NCBI GenBank assembly: GCA_030847615.1
Contig: JAUMIR010000005.1
Coordinates: 238,986,645-239,050,644, forward strand
Reading direction: 5' to 3'
DNA: 64,000 bases
From: Gambelia wislizenii
Taxonomy: Eukaryota; Chordata; Lepidosauria; Squamata; Crotaphytidae
Positions 55,667 to 59,612 of this stretch are shown piece after piece. The first letter of the stretch is position 1; each line of letters starts with the position of its first letter. The notes below the pieces were generated by a model. It did not search any database. It was not told the origin of the DNA and saw only the letters and a list, made by a program, of their open reading frames with translations. A program made the position numbers and the translations under genes.

Positions 55667-58600
55667 GTTTTATTTCTATCCCACCCCTCTGCAATGCAAT
55701 CGGGGCGGCTTACAATATAAAACTACATAGACATAGTACCCTAGCCCACCCACCCCTTAAAATAATATTAAATTATAAAATATTAAAACATACAGTAATT
55801 AAAATATATAAATTAGATAGAAAAGACAGATTTATGAGTTCTAGTAGACAAACTGGCGTCTTCAATGCCTTGGTGAATAAAATTACCCAAAGAGGGGATA
55901 AACTTCTAATTACAATATCTATTTTCCCTGACAGTTTATAGGTTTGAGTATGGGTATTGTTTATAGGTTTGAGTATCACAGCTTTAGCTGATAGGATTAG
56001 CCAGGTGTTAGGACCTTCAGTTGCCTTGCAAATTAACTTTTCTTTGGAATTTGGGCTGGCCCCTCCTTAAGTGCATACCTGACTGAGTCTGAATACTAGT
56101 CCTTAGGATTTCTTAGAATTTTCCAGCTTTAATGGCTGCACTACGTGGAAGGCCATATTTGACCTAATTATTAAATATTGCCAATTTATTATCGATATGG
56201 GACAGGGGTATCAGGGCAGGCAACACCACAATAAGTCTGCCTTAGTTGCAATAAGTCAGAAATGACTTGAAGGCACACAACATCAACAAACTAATTCTGG
56301 CCCAAAATGCCTATGCTCACCACTGCATAGGCTGGTGGAGGGATTCTGTGGTTTGTAATCCAAAAATGTAATCTTTCCAAGTTGTAGATTTTCCTGCACC
56401 TATCAGCATCTGTCGGTTAAAATGGAATGAATGCTTTGTTTTCGGTATAACGGTCCTATGCTTCTGACAAAGGCATACTCCTTTCCCTGATTGAAAATTT
56501 CATAAAAGAGATACAACACAACAGCATGGGAATTTATGGAGCAGAATGTATTCTTTTAACATGGTGGTTGCCTTCTGAGGCATACAGATTTTATCATCGC
56601 TGATGTACTTGTTATTGTCCTGAGAAAATAGAAAACATCTTCTAAGCCATGACTAATGATGGACTTACTAAACTACAAGTAGGAAATCCTTAAATATATT
56701 CAACATAGTTGTTGAAGGGTTTTTATTTATAAAACGTTGGCAAGGCATGTCAAACATGAATAGAGAACCAGCAGATGCTATCTCCTCAAAGAAGCAAATT
56801 AAAGGCGTTTTCTTTGTTTTCCTGTCTTAACTTTTCTTTTTATTCAGGGCTCAAATTGAAATTGAAGCAGCATCATACACATTCTCTTTTCATCTAAGCA
56901 TTACATTTCTAGATATGAGTGGGCTTTGAAATGGGATAGATACTACCTTCTAATTTTGCACTAGAAGATAATTCATTGAGAGGCAAACATTCTCAAGTTG
57001 TGTCAAGCAAGGAAAAGTTACCCCTCCTTCCCCCATGTTTCAGCTTCTGTTCTGGCCACAATCATAAGTGAGGAGGCCAGGGCCAGGGCCAGCCCTGTCA
57101 TTTGGCAGAGTGAGGTGGTTGTCTCTGTAGTATTTAATCCATGTGTAGTATTTAAGCCATTATTCCTCGTCTGTTCAAAGGAGTGCATAACCATGCTGTA
57201 TCTTTGGCTCTGCACCAAGGGTTGATGTAACCCATGCAGGGGGCAAGGGATGAAACATGATATAGGGTCAATGAAAAGACCCTTTTCTCAGTGGCCCTTA
57301 ATTAATGTTTTAGAACTTTCTGTGCTGCATTTCAGAACTGAAATGTTCTCCCAAAGCTTCTTTCTGTCATCACATTTAATGATCTGCTATATTGTAACAA
57401 AATTCTTTTTATGTTGCTTTATTATCAAGGTTTTGCTCTAATGTTTCTATGTACTGTTCTTAGCATATGCTGCCTAAATTGTTTTGGCAGAAAAGTAGGA
57501 TATAAATGATGCAAAAACATAGTTTTTTCCTTTCTCCCCACCCCAACTTTCTTAGTAAGAGTAAATAATAGCTGACAAAACTTTATCCAGGTTTGATTGC
57601 TGAAATAAAAATGTGGCTGATGAATTAACCAATGGTGGTACAGTGATCTAGAGAAAGAGTTGCCAGGTTTTCAAAACAGCAATAAGGAATGGTTGAAATT
57701 CATAACATGCAGAGTTGGTAATAAGAAAGTAACTGTTAACAAGTTCCTGGTCTTTCAGTTTACATAGGAGATTTTCACACTGGAAAAGTAATCCCCGGGG
57801 AGATCGGGAGAGAAACGAGGCTGTTCCGGTTGCAGTACCCCATTTCACATGCCCACTTCCTTCTCCCAATCTCCCGTCGTCCTCCCAACATGCTGCTTCC
57901 ATTTCCCTCCCAGTATGTTTTACTAATGAGCGTTCTTTGTTAGTAAAAAATTGCAGTACATAGCGGGAGGGAAATGGAAGCAGCATGTAACATAATAAAT
58001 ATTGGTAACAAATGTAACATAATAAATATTGGTTAGTATGCCTAAACTCTACATTGGGCTTCTTTGCCCAACATCATCCTTGATAATGTTGGAACACCTT
58101 GGGAAAAAAAAAGTCAAACCAAGTGTCCTTTATATGATAAAATATAAATAGTGTTGTTCCAGTATGGCTCACCTGTATTTATTGGGGATGTTCAAATATT
58201 TATATAATATAAATGGTGTTATTTAAAAATCAGAATGACTCATAGACTCATAGAGCTGAAAGGGGCTTCACGGGCCATTTAGTCCAGCCCCCAACTCAGT
58301 GCAGGTCTCCAGCTAAAGCATCTCCACCAGGTAGCTGCCCAGCATCTTTTTGAAGACATCCAGAGAAACCACCACCTCTCTAGGCAATTGGTTCCATTGC
58401 CAAACAGATTTTGATGTTTTCTTGTCAATAATGGTAGGACAACTTTCCTTAAGAGAATTATTAAAAAATTAAGATCAGCTGTATATTAAAATGCCATAAC
58501 CCTATGCACATAAGTCCCACTGAATTTAATGTAACTCACATTTGAGGAGAGACATTATGTGTTGTTCAATGCCTCCAATGAACTGAAATGAGATATAAAT

Positions 58601-59612
58601 GTGAATTGCTTGCTTTGTTGTATTTATTCTTAGTTCATTTTATGCATTATTTATTATTCTTGTAGCCATTCCTCTGGGAATTATAGTTGTCCGAGGAGAC
58701 TGTGACTTGGAGACTTGTCGTATTTATGTGGATCGCCTAGAAGAGGTGAGTTGCTGCAAATGATGTAGATTAAGGACACATGAGTGTCTTCACAAATTCA
58801 CAGAGGAGTAGTATCATTTTTTTTTTTACATACTAATTCTGGCTTCCTCCTTCTTGCCTATGATCTCTCTGCTAACCTTGTCTTGCTTGATGCTGTGGGC
58901 ACCATGCAAAAATAAATAAATAAAAAACACTTATCTCACCACTGAGTGACACCACCAGCTTTGAGCTGGAAATAGGGTTTGAGGAAAGTGCCCAGGCAGA
59001 TGGTTTATTATCCCCAGGCCATTTTGTGTTCCAGCATCTTTCATTTCAGAAAACAAACATTGTCCTTGCTTCCCAGGCAGCTCCCTCAGGGCCGGTAGGA
59101 AAATATTGGATCACATTTTAGATTAAATGATGTTTCAGTCATCTCCACAGTGGTGGCTCCAATGTCAATGGGCTGGTGAATCTGGCCTGGGGTTTAGTCT
59201 AAACTTCAAAGAAGCTGTTAAATGCACTGAACCTAATTGTGGTATGGGATTCAGCACCTTGGATAGTTCCTTTAAAGTTCAGACTAAAACCCAAAGATTA
59301 TTCACTGCCCCTCTGACATGGTAGCCCTTAGAAACCACTGCATCTCTGTGCACCATAATTCTTGTATGGAATTGACTGAAGCATACTTTGGGGTTTTTTG
59401 GTGTGTGTGTGTTATCTTTTCCCTGTTGGCTGGACTTTTTAAAAGAAGTTTGATGATAAACACATTTGTGGTATGCTTTGCATGGAAAGGATTCATCATT
59501 GTTTTAATTAACCATTTTTAACAGTCTTTGGATTAATCATTGTTTACCCTGGACTTTCTCCCTATAGGATTTGCAGTCAGTCTCTTCAAATACACAAAGA
59601 GTTCACTACCAG
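3357..59612 (+). CDS. DGKI: Diacylglycerol kinase iota, partial: nine internal exons (accessory domain and linker)
   Basis: The nine exons are 3357-3424, 7346-7401, 8277-8339, 11905-11978, 14165-14276, 15844-16043, 49777-49877, 58666-58745 and 59568-59612. All have AG acceptors and GT donors, and their phases join without a stop (799 nt, 266 complete codons). The enzyme phosphorylates diacylglycerol to phosphatidic acid, ending diacylglycerol signalling. The exons begin at the DGK accessory domain ([12 protein letters not shown]) and run through MPWGNPGDH and ERLHQCREV to a basic stretch (KSKRRTS) and a linker. From family knowledge, type IV DGKs have upstream C1 and catalytic domains and downstream ankyrin repeats with a PDZ-binding tail; none of these is in the window. 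Residues such as [17 protein letters not shown] and [10 protein letters not shown] fit iota; zeta differs there in my recollection. An alignment to both paralogues would settle it. Confidence 0.95.
3565..4641 (+). mobile_element. CR1 LINE 3' end, interrupted at 3727-4191
   Basis: Sense-strand CR1 3' sequence: an early part (3565-3726, reading through AGACCTCACCTTGAATACTG and CAGTTCTGGGCACCACAATT) and a later part (4192-4641). The later part ends in the CR1 signature GGCCCTTGTGGTCTCTTCCA and repeated ATTCTATG. The encoded RT C-terminus is decayed. The two parts abut when the Penelope-like insert is removed (ACAAGCTGG to AATGTGTCC). Confidence 0.85.
3727..4191 (+). mobile_element. Penelope-like element, 3' end with C-terminal remnant
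   Basis: Near the start a decayed frame reads [13 protein letters not shown] and then [12 protein letters not shown]. This is the C-terminal part, next to the GIY-YIG endonuclease, of Penelope-like elements as I know them. The 3' region contains CTGAAGATGCCAGCCACAGA, TGCAGGCGAAACGTCAGAAA and CACGGCCTCACAGCCCGG, all typical of this group in reptiles. It is flanked by ACAAGCTGG (3718-3726) and ACAAACTGG (4192-4200), a 9-bp target-site duplication with one mismatch. Confidence 0.75.
4724..4972. repeat. Fold-back repeat copy 1, interrupted by an L2-type tail
   Basis: A palindromic short repeat. One arm has GGTGAATCCATCACCC-like sequence; the other has CAGACTAAAACCAGAATAGA, TTCACCATACCACTG. Sister copies lie at 22175-22360, 23373-23566 and 59146-59340. 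The middle (4835-4905) is an unrelated insertion. Confidence 0.6.
4835..4905 (+). mobile_element. Short L2-type 3' tail inserted with 9-bp target-site duplication
   Basis: 71 bp reading GTTAGCTGCCTGAGTCCCTA, a G run and (AATA)n: the extreme 3' end of an L2-type LINE. AGTTTCTTT flanks it on both sides (4826-4834 and 4906-4914). The sister repeat near 59270 runs through this point uninterrupted, so it shows the empty site. Confidence 0.7.
7346..7401 (+). CDS. DGKI: DGKI exon b
   Basis: A 56-nt exon between acceptor TTATCACAG and donor GTGAGT. Two bases complete the split glutamate codon, then 18 codons read [18 protein letters not shown]. The exon ends on a codon boundary. The run of G at the donor (GCAGGGGTGAG) allows a one-base ambiguity; frame and the GT rule favour 7401. 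The intron after it is only 875 bp. Confidence 0.95.
7402..8276 (+). other. DGKI: DGKI intron between exons b and c (0.9 kb)
   Basis: A short intron holding one DNA-transposon remnant at 7547-7776. The remainder is AT-rich and unrecognised. Confidence 0.8.
7547..7776. mobile_element. Tigger/pogo-like MITE (TA target duplication)
   Basis: 230 bp starting CAGTTGTCCCTTCATATTCT and ending GTGGGACAACTG, so the terminal inverted repeat is CAGTTGTCCC. TA flanks both ends (7545-7546 and 7777-7778). Inner arms also pair (TGGATACCAAAATCC against TGTGGATACCAAATC). It is too short for a transposase, so non-autonomous. TA duplication and end sequence fit the Tc1/mariner (Tigger) group. Confidence 0.75.
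8277..8339 (+). CDS. DGKI: DGKI exon c (63 nt, frame-neutral)
   Basis: A 63-nt exon between acceptor TAATTTAG and donor GTAAGT, starting and ending on codon boundaries. It encodes 21 residues, [20 protein letters not shown] plus one more valine. Because the length divides by three and both phases are zero, skipping it would keep the frame but remove part of the accessory domain. Confidence 0.95.
8446..9520 (+). mobile_element. L2-like LINE: decayed reverse transcriptase C-terminus and 3' UTR
   Basis: Decayed frames read [20 protein letters not shown] (the YADD catalytic motif of the RT), then [20 protein letters not shown], then [20 protein letters not shown] and VHWLLVCF. These are the thumb and C-terminal landmarks of the L2/CR1 group. 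The 3' UTR ends CTGCCTTGGGTCCCACTCTG and a (CATA)n run at 9497-9520. Frameshifts and stops make it inactive. It sits 100 bp after exon c in the gene's own direction. Confidence 0.8.
9715..9800 (+). mobile_element. Sauria-type SINE, tRNA-like head only
   Basis: GCCAGTGTGGTATAGTGGTT and AGAGTTTTGGACTGAG are the tRNA-derived A-box side of the Sauria SINE; the B box is degraded and the tail is missing. Confidence 0.65.
10036..10240. repeat. Fold-back MITE-like repeat (hAT-like style)
   Basis: An imperfect inverted repeat. The left arm CTTTAAGTGCCATGGTTCCA continues TCCTATGGAATCCTATG; the right arm, reverse-complemented, repeats this pattern (from about 10168 to 10212). It resembles a common reptile fold-back DNA element, but transposase class cannot be shown from the sequence. 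Confidence 0.5.
11200..11350 (+). repeat. Unclassified dispersed repeat
   Basis: Contains TTGTGGCACCTTTGAGACTA, ACTGAGAGAAAGAGG and AAGTCTACTTCCTCAGGTGC. A related piece lies in opposite orientation at 36170-36265 (GCATCTGATGAAGTGGTCTT, CTACAGGGTGCCACA). I recognise the pattern from reptile genomes but cannot assign a class. Confidence 0.45.
11510..11608 (+). repeat. L2-type LINE 3' tail
   Basis: TATTGTAAACCACCTTGAAT, then CTTGGAAGAAAGGTGGGATG and (AATA)n, a typical L2-type 3' end with no coding portion. Confidence 0.6.
11813..11840. repeat. (AC)n microsatellite
   Basis: An uninterrupted dinucleotide run of about 14 AC units, 64 bp before exon d. Confidence 0.95.
11905..11978 (+). CDS. DGKI: DGKI exon d
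   Basis: A 74-nt exon after a pyrimidine-rich tract and acceptor TTTGCCAG, with donor GTAAGG. It encodes [20 protein letters not shown] and LNIP, then the first two bases of an arginine codon. The CDGTDLT motif and FLNIPRYCAG (completed in the next exon) are typical of the type IV DGK accessory domain. Confidence 0.95.
12640..13870. repeat. Repeat-derived block, possibly LTR-like
   Basis: The block includes a 15-bp perfect palindrome arm pair, CTGAATATTTATAGC (13131-13145) and its complement at 13186-13200. The right arm carries a TATAAATA box-like string. Two similar units follow: AACCGTCCTAGGAGAAGGAA at 13434 and AACCATCTAAGAGAAGGAAA at 13504. No gag, pol or terminal TG...CA pair can be shown, so the LTR idea is a guess. 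Confidence 0.35.
13024..13115 (+). mobile_element. Penelope-like 3' end fragment
   Basis: GGCCACAGATGCAGGCATAA and GAAAGAAACTATTCCAGAAC followed by ATGGCCTCACAGCC repeat the 3' region of the element at 3727-4191 (GAAAGAAACTATTCCAGAAC is identical in both). Only the 3' UTR is present. Confidence 0.65.
14165..14276 (+). CDS. DGKI: DGKI exon e
   Basis: A 112-nt exon after acceptor TTCTACAG, with donor GTGAGT. One base completes the arginine codon, then 37 codons run from [17 protein letters not shown] through [19 protein letters not shown]. Read-through into the intron meets a stop about 50 nt later, so intron retention here would truncate the protein. Confidence 0.95.
15009..15082 (+). mobile_element. 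CR1 LINE, extreme 3' end
   Basis: GGATGGCCCTTGTGGTCTCT followed by TCCAACTCTACAATTCTATG is the CR1 3' terminus in sense orientation, 5'-truncated. Confidence 0.8.
15310..15720. repeat. AT-rich quasi-repetitive family, copy 1
   Basis: Degenerate units such as AAGCATTTTGTGTATGTTTG and AAGCATTTTATGCATGCTTG recur within this copy. Similar sequence is found at 18400-18880, 27000-27620, 47520-47850 and 49965-50350. No ends or coding capacity are seen. Confidence 0.45.
15844..16043 (+). CDS. DGKI: DGKI exon f (largest in window; end of accessory domain)
   Basis: A 200-nt exon after acceptor TTGGCCAG, with donor GTGAGT. It encodes 66 codons: [18 protein letters not shown], then [33 protein letters not shown] and [10 protein letters not shown], and two bases of an aspartate codon. 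The glycine-rich VGGHGERL segment and IRISLRNQA close the accessory domain; the following KSKRRTS is strongly basic. The next intron is 33.7 kb. Confidence 0.95.
16140..16240. repeat. Fold-back MITE-like fragment (CAGGGRTGGG end)
   Basis: Begins CAGGGATGGGGAATATGGGG and contains CATAGCTCCCATTAGC with a partly matching inverted stretch, GGATAATGGGAGCTCC. This is the layout of a common reptile fold-back element; a related copy is at 30911-31036. Confidence 0.45.
17109..17259. mobile_element. Tigger/pogo-like MITE, short copy
   Basis: The ends CAAGTCGACCCCCATATCC and ATACACGGGTCGACCTG are near-complementary and TA flanks both sides. Inner TTTCTAGGTCCTGTAATGTG is shared in form with 27182-27415. 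Confidence 0.6.
17790..18125 (-). mobile_element. L2-like LINE, C-terminal ORF remnant
   Basis: The minus strand reads [20 protein letters not shown], the C-terminal landmark of L2-type ORF2, followed by AT-rich 3' UTR. Antisense to DGKI. Confidence 0.6.
18400..18880. repeat. AT-rich quasi-repetitive family, copy 2
   Basis: Shares AAAATGCTGTTTCCTGCACA and GGGATTTATTCTGCACAAAA, and a downstream AAAATTACTTGTTGCCTCCT segment, with 27000-27620. This copy is uninterrupted where the other contains a MITE. Confidence 0.5.
18920..19002. repeat. A/C-rich simple sequence
   Basis: Runs of A broken by C clusters, ending in a pure A run of about 17. No element is attached that I can identify. Confidence 0.85.
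19777..20026. mobile_element. Tigger/pogo-like MITE (TA target duplication)
   Basis: 250 bp with ends CAGTCAGACCCCTGTATCC and GGATACAGGGGTCCAACTG, flanked by TA at 19775-19776 and 20027-20028. Internal sequence (GGACTTCTGGT, CTCTATGGTATGTGT) is shared with 30610-30875, so these two belong to one subfamily. Confidence 0.75.
22175..22360. repeat. Fold-back repeat, diverged copy
   Basis: AACTGAACTTTAAAGGTGCT and TCCTACTGACATGGAAATGA keep the spacing of the family at 23373 and 59146, with many changes. Confidence 0.4.
23373..23566. repeat. Fold-back repeat, best-preserved palindrome
   Basis: One arm is TGGTAGCACCCATGTCAGCG with TTTTAAAGGAGCTATCTAAG; the other has AATGGACTCACTACCCCACA and GACATGGAAGCCAGCA. 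The centre AGGTGCTGAATCTTAGTGC / GTTCAGCACCT is itself palindromic. Non-autonomous; class unknown. Confidence 0.55.
24931..25210. repeat. Two-copy tandem repeat, 140-bp period
   Basis: Units 24931-25070 and 25071-25210 both start GGAGACTGCA/GGAAACTGCA and share GTGTAATGGGGCC-like, CAATGAGACTTCAG-like and GCAGTCATTATGGCT-like blocks. Identity is about three quarters by eye. It may be the 5' part of the DIRS-like remnant that follows, but this is not shown. Confidence 0.6.
25510..26435 (+). mobile_element. DIRS-like retroelement remnant (gag region)
   Basis: Frames read [10 protein letters not shown] near 25550, [18 protein letters not shown] after 26040, and [20 protein letters not shown] with [17 protein letters not shown] near 26290-26410. 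This order (PPKK linker, then a PFL..MF..V motif, then a helical LRRTHEA..AIRA segment) matches the gag-like ORF of vertebrate DIRS elements as I recall it. It is cut by a MITE at 25781-25988. No tyrosine recombinase or RT part is present. Confidence 0.6.
25781..25988. mobile_element. Harbinger-like MITE, short copy inside the DIRS-like remnant
   Basis: 208 bp with long inverted ends: GGAGATTTTCAGACCGCGTT at the left and, reverse-complemented, the same at the right (ending CTGAAAATCTCC). The inner arms also pair (ACCGTGG / CCACGGT). TTA follows the right end and TGA precedes the left, so the expected TWA duplication is present only with one change. Interior is unusually CpG-rich. Confidence 0.65.
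26746..26897. repeat. Short inverted-repeat element candidate
   Basis: AGTTCACACA at 26746-26755 is perfectly complementary to TGTGTGAACT at 26888-26897. Inside, GTAGCATAAAAGTAGC and TTATGCTACTTTTGCG form a further hairpin. No target duplication is seen, so it may be a fold-back remnant rather than a complete transposon. Confidence 0.4.
27000..27620. repeat. AT-rich quasi-repetitive family, copy 3, split by a MITE
   Basis: The left part (27000-27180) repeats GGAAACAGCATTTTCTGCAT twice and has GTTTGTTCGATGCAAAATCT. The right part (27415-27620) has CTTGATTTGCACAG and AAAATTACTCATTGGTTTCT. Both match consecutive parts of 18500-18880. The MITE at 27182-27415 separates them. Confidence 0.45.
27182..27415. 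mobile_element. Tigger/pogo-like MITE, diverged
   Basis: Begins GGTCAGCCCCTCCCCTGTAT after TA (27180-27181) and contains TAGGCATTTCCTAGGTCCTC and CTAAGCATTTCCTAGGGCCT, inner blocks typical of this family (compare 17185-17215). The right terminus is degraded, so the end is approximate. Confidence 0.5.
28283..28317. repeat. (CT)n microsatellite
   Basis: A CT run with one TTT interruption, between unrecognised intron sequences. Confidence 0.9.
28576..29206. mobile_element. Harbinger-like MITE, full-length copy 1 (631 bp)
   Basis: Ends GGACATTATCAGATGG and CCATCTGATAATCTCC are inverted repeats, flanked by TTA at 28573-28575 and 29207-29209. A 3-bp TWA duplication is the hallmark of PIF/Harbinger insertion. 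Internal blocks TGCCACTTACCTTGATGTC and GTAAATGCAGCCATCATAAG recur at 60428-61043. There is no transposase frame. Confidence 0.75.
30610..30875. mobile_element. Tigger/pogo-like MITE
   Basis: 266 bp. The left end TGGTAGGACCCCCGTGTCC pairs with the right end ATATGGGGGTCTTACTG; TA follows at 30876-30877 and precedes at 30608-30609. The interior GGACTTCTGGTTTAAAATAC and AGAGAGGATACCTCTC match 19777-20026. Confidence 0.7.
30911..31036. repeat. Fold-back MITE-like fragment (CAGGGRTGGG family)
   Basis: GAAGGGGTGGGAAATGTGTG and the distal GGAGGACTACATGTTCC are diverged inverted ends. The middle reads as a decayed TTGTTGAACTACA / GTTACAGTCTAACAACG pair. Confidence 0.45.
32802..32945 (-). mobile_element. 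CR1 LINE 3' end, antisense
   Basis: Contains TAGAATCATACAGTTGGAAG, GAGCCCACAAGGGCCAACTT and GATGGCCATCCAGCCTCTGC, the reverse complement of a CR1 3' region. Confidence 0.75.
34393..35965 (-). mobile_element. Non-LTR retrotransposon copy A (EN end, RT N-terminal half; internal deletion)
   Basis: On the minus strand a 419-codon open frame runs 36029-34770. It begins in flanking DNA and enters the element near 35965. It shows the end of an APE-type endonuclease ([13 protein letters not shown]), a linker, then RT motifs [33 protein letters not shown] and [20 protein letters not shown]. It is 5'-truncated. About 1 kb that copy C retains (39416-40431) is missing at 34582. An 11-bp duplication TGTAACAGACT flanks the insertion (34382-34392 and 35966-35976). 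The clade is unresolved; I/jockey-related, possibly Vingi. Confidence 0.85.
36170..36265 (-). repeat. Unclassified dispersed repeat, inverted relative to 11200-11350
   Basis: CATGCATCTGATGAAGTGGT and CTTCTAGTCTACAGGGTGCC are the reverse-complement counterpart of the repeat at 11200-11350. Confidence 0.45.
38712..38744. repeat. (TA)n microsatellite, left edge of the LINE nest
   Basis: About 16 TA units, directly abutting the 3' end of LINE copy B. A second TA run (41218-41256) borders the other side of the nest. Confidence 0.9.
38747..38999 (-). mobile_element. Non-LTR retrotransposon copy B, 3' segment
   Basis: Minus-strand 3' end of the same LINE: the 3' stem-loop region TCTTCGCAAACGAAGA, then sequence up to GCCTCACATCGGGAGG. 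Orientation flips at 38999/39000, where the inverted 5' segment begins. Confidence 0.85.
39000..39220 (+). mobile_element. Copy B, inverted 5' segment (first part)
   Basis: The plus strand reads [20 protein letters not shown], then [20 protein letters not shown] and [20 protein letters not shown]. This is the region immediately upstream of the 3' segment in the intact element, but in the opposite direction. It is interrupted at about 39220 by copy C and resumes at 40558. Confidence 0.85.
39221..40557 (-). mobile_element. Non-LTR retrotransposon copy C (RT C-terminal half with 412-codon open frame)
   Basis: The minus strand has an open frame from 40497 to 39259. Motifs in order: [18 protein letters not shown], the catalytic [45 protein letters not shown], and the C-terminal [15 protein letters not shown] and [13 protein letters not shown]. 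It ends with a zinc-knuckle-like [21 protein letters not shown] (C-x2-C-x12-H-x3-C). The 3' end has two stem-loops and a (GA)n tail, seen here as CT at 39221-39235. It is 5'-truncated at 40557, so the endonuclease and RT N-terminus are missing. Confidence 0.88.
40558..40633 (+). mobile_element. Copy B, inverted 5' segment (second part)
   Basis: Contains AAAAAGTGATACAAGGACTC and TTTGATCACCAACAATGGTC. This continues exactly where the plus-strand segment 39000-39220 breaks off, apart from roughly 10-14 nt lost at the copy C insertion point. It ends at GTCTGCCA, which in the intact element is adjacent to the start of the 38747-38999 segment. Confidence 0.8.
40634..41217 (-). mobile_element. Non-LTR retrotransposon copy D (3' end, with long (GA)n tail)
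   Basis: The CT run at 40634-40668 is the 3' tail on the plus strand, followed by the stem-loop region (CTTTGCAAACGAAG) and the C-terminal coding region back to GACAGCGCTGATGA. It is 5'-truncated at 41217, directly against a TA microsatellite. Confidence 0.85.
41218..41256. repeat. (TA)n microsatellite, right edge of the LINE nest
   Basis: A TA run with one CA interruption, next to the 5' end of copy D. With 38712-38744 it suggests the nest was built inside one TA tract. Confidence 0.9.
41870..42440 (-). mobile_element. L2-like LINE, C-terminal remnant and 3' UTR
   Basis: On the plus strand: GGCTTTACAGGCCACAATGA, TGAATTGTGCTTAGAAACAG and GCTGCAGCATTTTGGACCAG. These parallel the region at 2128-2590 (GGCTTTATAGGTTAAGACCA) and extend further into the ORF. 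It is antisense to DGKI and decayed. Confidence 0.6.
42545..42665 (+). mobile_element. CR1 LINE 3' end, diverged
   Basis: AGAGGCTTTTAAACAGACTG, then GGATTGGACTAGATGGCTGT, keep the CR1 3' layout; the ATTCTATG tail is mostly lost. Confidence 0.6.
45457..45870. mobile_element. hAT-like MITE (414 bp)
   Basis: Ends CAGTGGTTCTTAACCTTTTC and CCAGGTTAAGAACCACTG form a terminal inverted repeat of about 16 bp. TTAGAG lies just outside both ends (45451-45456 and 45871-45876), part of the 8-bp duplication usual for hAT. No transposase frame. Confidence 0.75.
46256..46402. repeat. (TATG)n and (TA)n microsatellites
   Basis: A TATG run at 46256-46284 and a TA run at 46360-46402 with one CA interruption. 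Confidence 0.9.
47520..47850. repeat. AT-rich quasi-repetitive family, copy 4
   Basis: Contains GCAGTTTTCTGAAATTCACA and degenerate units such as GCATATATTAGGAAAAAGTG and GTGTCGATTAGGAGAACG, which recur at 49965-50350. Confidence 0.45.
48185..48311 (+). mobile_element. CR1 LINE 3' end
   Basis: AAACAGAGACTGGATGGCCA, then GGCTCTTGTGGTCTCTTCCA and ACTCTATGATTCTAT: the CR1 3' terminus, sense. Confidence 0.85.
49777..49877 (+). CDS. DGKI: DGKI exon g
   Basis: A 101-nt exon after acceptor TTTGTAG, with donor GTAAGT. It reads [20 protein letters not shown] and then [13 protein letters not shown], with a split aspartate codon at the start and a split serine codon at the end. The phases fit exon f (33.7 kb upstream) and exon h (8.8 kb downstream), which is strong evidence that all belong to one transcript. 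Confidence 0.95.
49965..50350. repeat. AT-rich quasi-repetitive family, copy 5
   Basis: Units such as GTGTATTAGGAGAAAGCACT and ATGGATTAGGAGAAATGTAC repeat at irregular spacing. The tail GCCATTTTGACCATTTCTAT follows. Confidence 0.45.
52170..53600. repeat. Possible LTR-derived tract
   Basis: Near the right end TTGTCAATAGAACCATTTTT and ATCACCTGGTTTGGAGTCTC resemble an LTR polyadenylation and U5 region. No paired LTR, primer-binding site or coding region was found, so this stays tentative. Confidence 0.25.
53643..53805. repeat. Tandem repeat of AATTCCCCATATTTGAA units
   Basis: Three units begin at about 53643, 53703 and 53741. The first and third continue with TTCAGACCCTAGTGGGATCC / TTCAGACACTATTGGGATCC and CCGCCCCACAATTCA; the middle unit is shorter. 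Confidence 0.75.
55617..55800 (-). repeat. (GAT)n(AAT)n microsatellite with antisense L2-type 3' tail
   Basis: The trinucleotide run at 55617-55665 is followed by TTTTATTTCTATCCCACCCC and CAATCGGGGCGGCTTACAAT, the reverse complement of an L2-type 3' end. Confidence 0.65.
56238..56291 (+). mobile_element. Sauria SINE / Bov-B 3' tail fragment
   Basis: TGCAATAAGTCAGAAATGAC followed by TTGAAGGCACACAACATCAA is the shared 3' tail of Sauria-type SINEs and Bov-B LINEs. The head is absent. Confidence 0.7.
57430..57512 (+). repeat. LINE 3' tail, L2-type, diverged
   Basis: GCATATGCTGCCTAAATTGT and TGGCAGAAAAGTAGGATATA resemble an L2-type terminus in sense orientation. Confidence 0.45.
57767..57988. 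repeat. MITE-like element with perfect 24-bp hairpin
   Basis: Starts GGAGATTTTCACACTGG, like the Harbinger-like ends elsewhere in the window, but no matching right end is seen. Inside, 57888-57911 is perfectly complementary to 57965-57988 (24 of 24), and TTTTACTAA (57918-57926) pairs with TTAGTAAAA (57940-57948). Confidence 0.6.
58237..58405 (-). mobile_element. CR1 LINE 3' end, antisense, second subfamily
   Basis: Contains CATAGACTCATAGAGCTGAA, GGGCCATTTAGTCCAGCCCC and AACTCAGTGCAGG, the reverse complement of a CR1 3' end differing from the 4641 type. Confidence 0.75.
58666..58745 (+). CDS. DGKI: DGKI exon h
   Basis: An 80-nt exon after acceptor TTCTTGTAG, with donor GTGAGT. After the split serine it encodes 26 residues, [18 protein letters not shown] and IYVDRLEE. 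The [10 protein letters not shown] stretch separates iota from zeta as I know them. It lies in the linker between the accessory domain and the ankyrin repeats. Confidence 0.95.
58746..59567 (+). other. DGKI: DGKI intron between exons h and i (0.8 kb)
   Basis: Contains the fold-back repeat at 59146-59340 and otherwise unrecognised sequence. Confidence 0.8.
59146..59340. repeat. Fold-back repeat copy with the empty site
   Basis: GTGGTGGCTCCAATGTCAAT on one side pairs loosely with CTGACATGGTAGCCC on the other. TTGGATAGTTCCTTTAAAGT runs straight across the point where copy 1 (4724-4972) carries an L2-type tail. Confidence 0.6.
59568..59612 (+). CDS. DGKI: DGKI exon i (45 nt, frame-neutral)
   Basis: A 45-nt exon after acceptor CCCTATAG, encoding exactly 15 residues, [15 protein letters not shown]. 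Its donor GTAAAA lacks the common G at position +5, so it is weaker than the others. Exon length and phase would allow it to be skipped in frame. No following exon was found before 64000. Confidence 0.92.

Larger units (their letters stand above)
49878..58665 (+). other. DGKI: DGKI intron between exons g and h (8.8 kb)
   Basis: Contains an AT-rich repeat (49965-50350), a possible LTR-derived tract (52170-53600), a three-unit tandem repeat (53643-53805), a microsatellite with L2 tail (55617-55800), a SINE tail (56238), a hairpin element (57767-57988) and an antisense CR1 (58237). 50360-51640 and 53810-55600 show nothing certain. Confidence 0.7.

Noticed and set aside
3357..59612. Assignment to the paralogue DGKZ
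   Set aside because: The accessory-domain start is shared by both, but the [19 protein letters not shown] and [10 protein letters not shown] segments fit iota. Long introns also fit DGKI. An alignment was not run.
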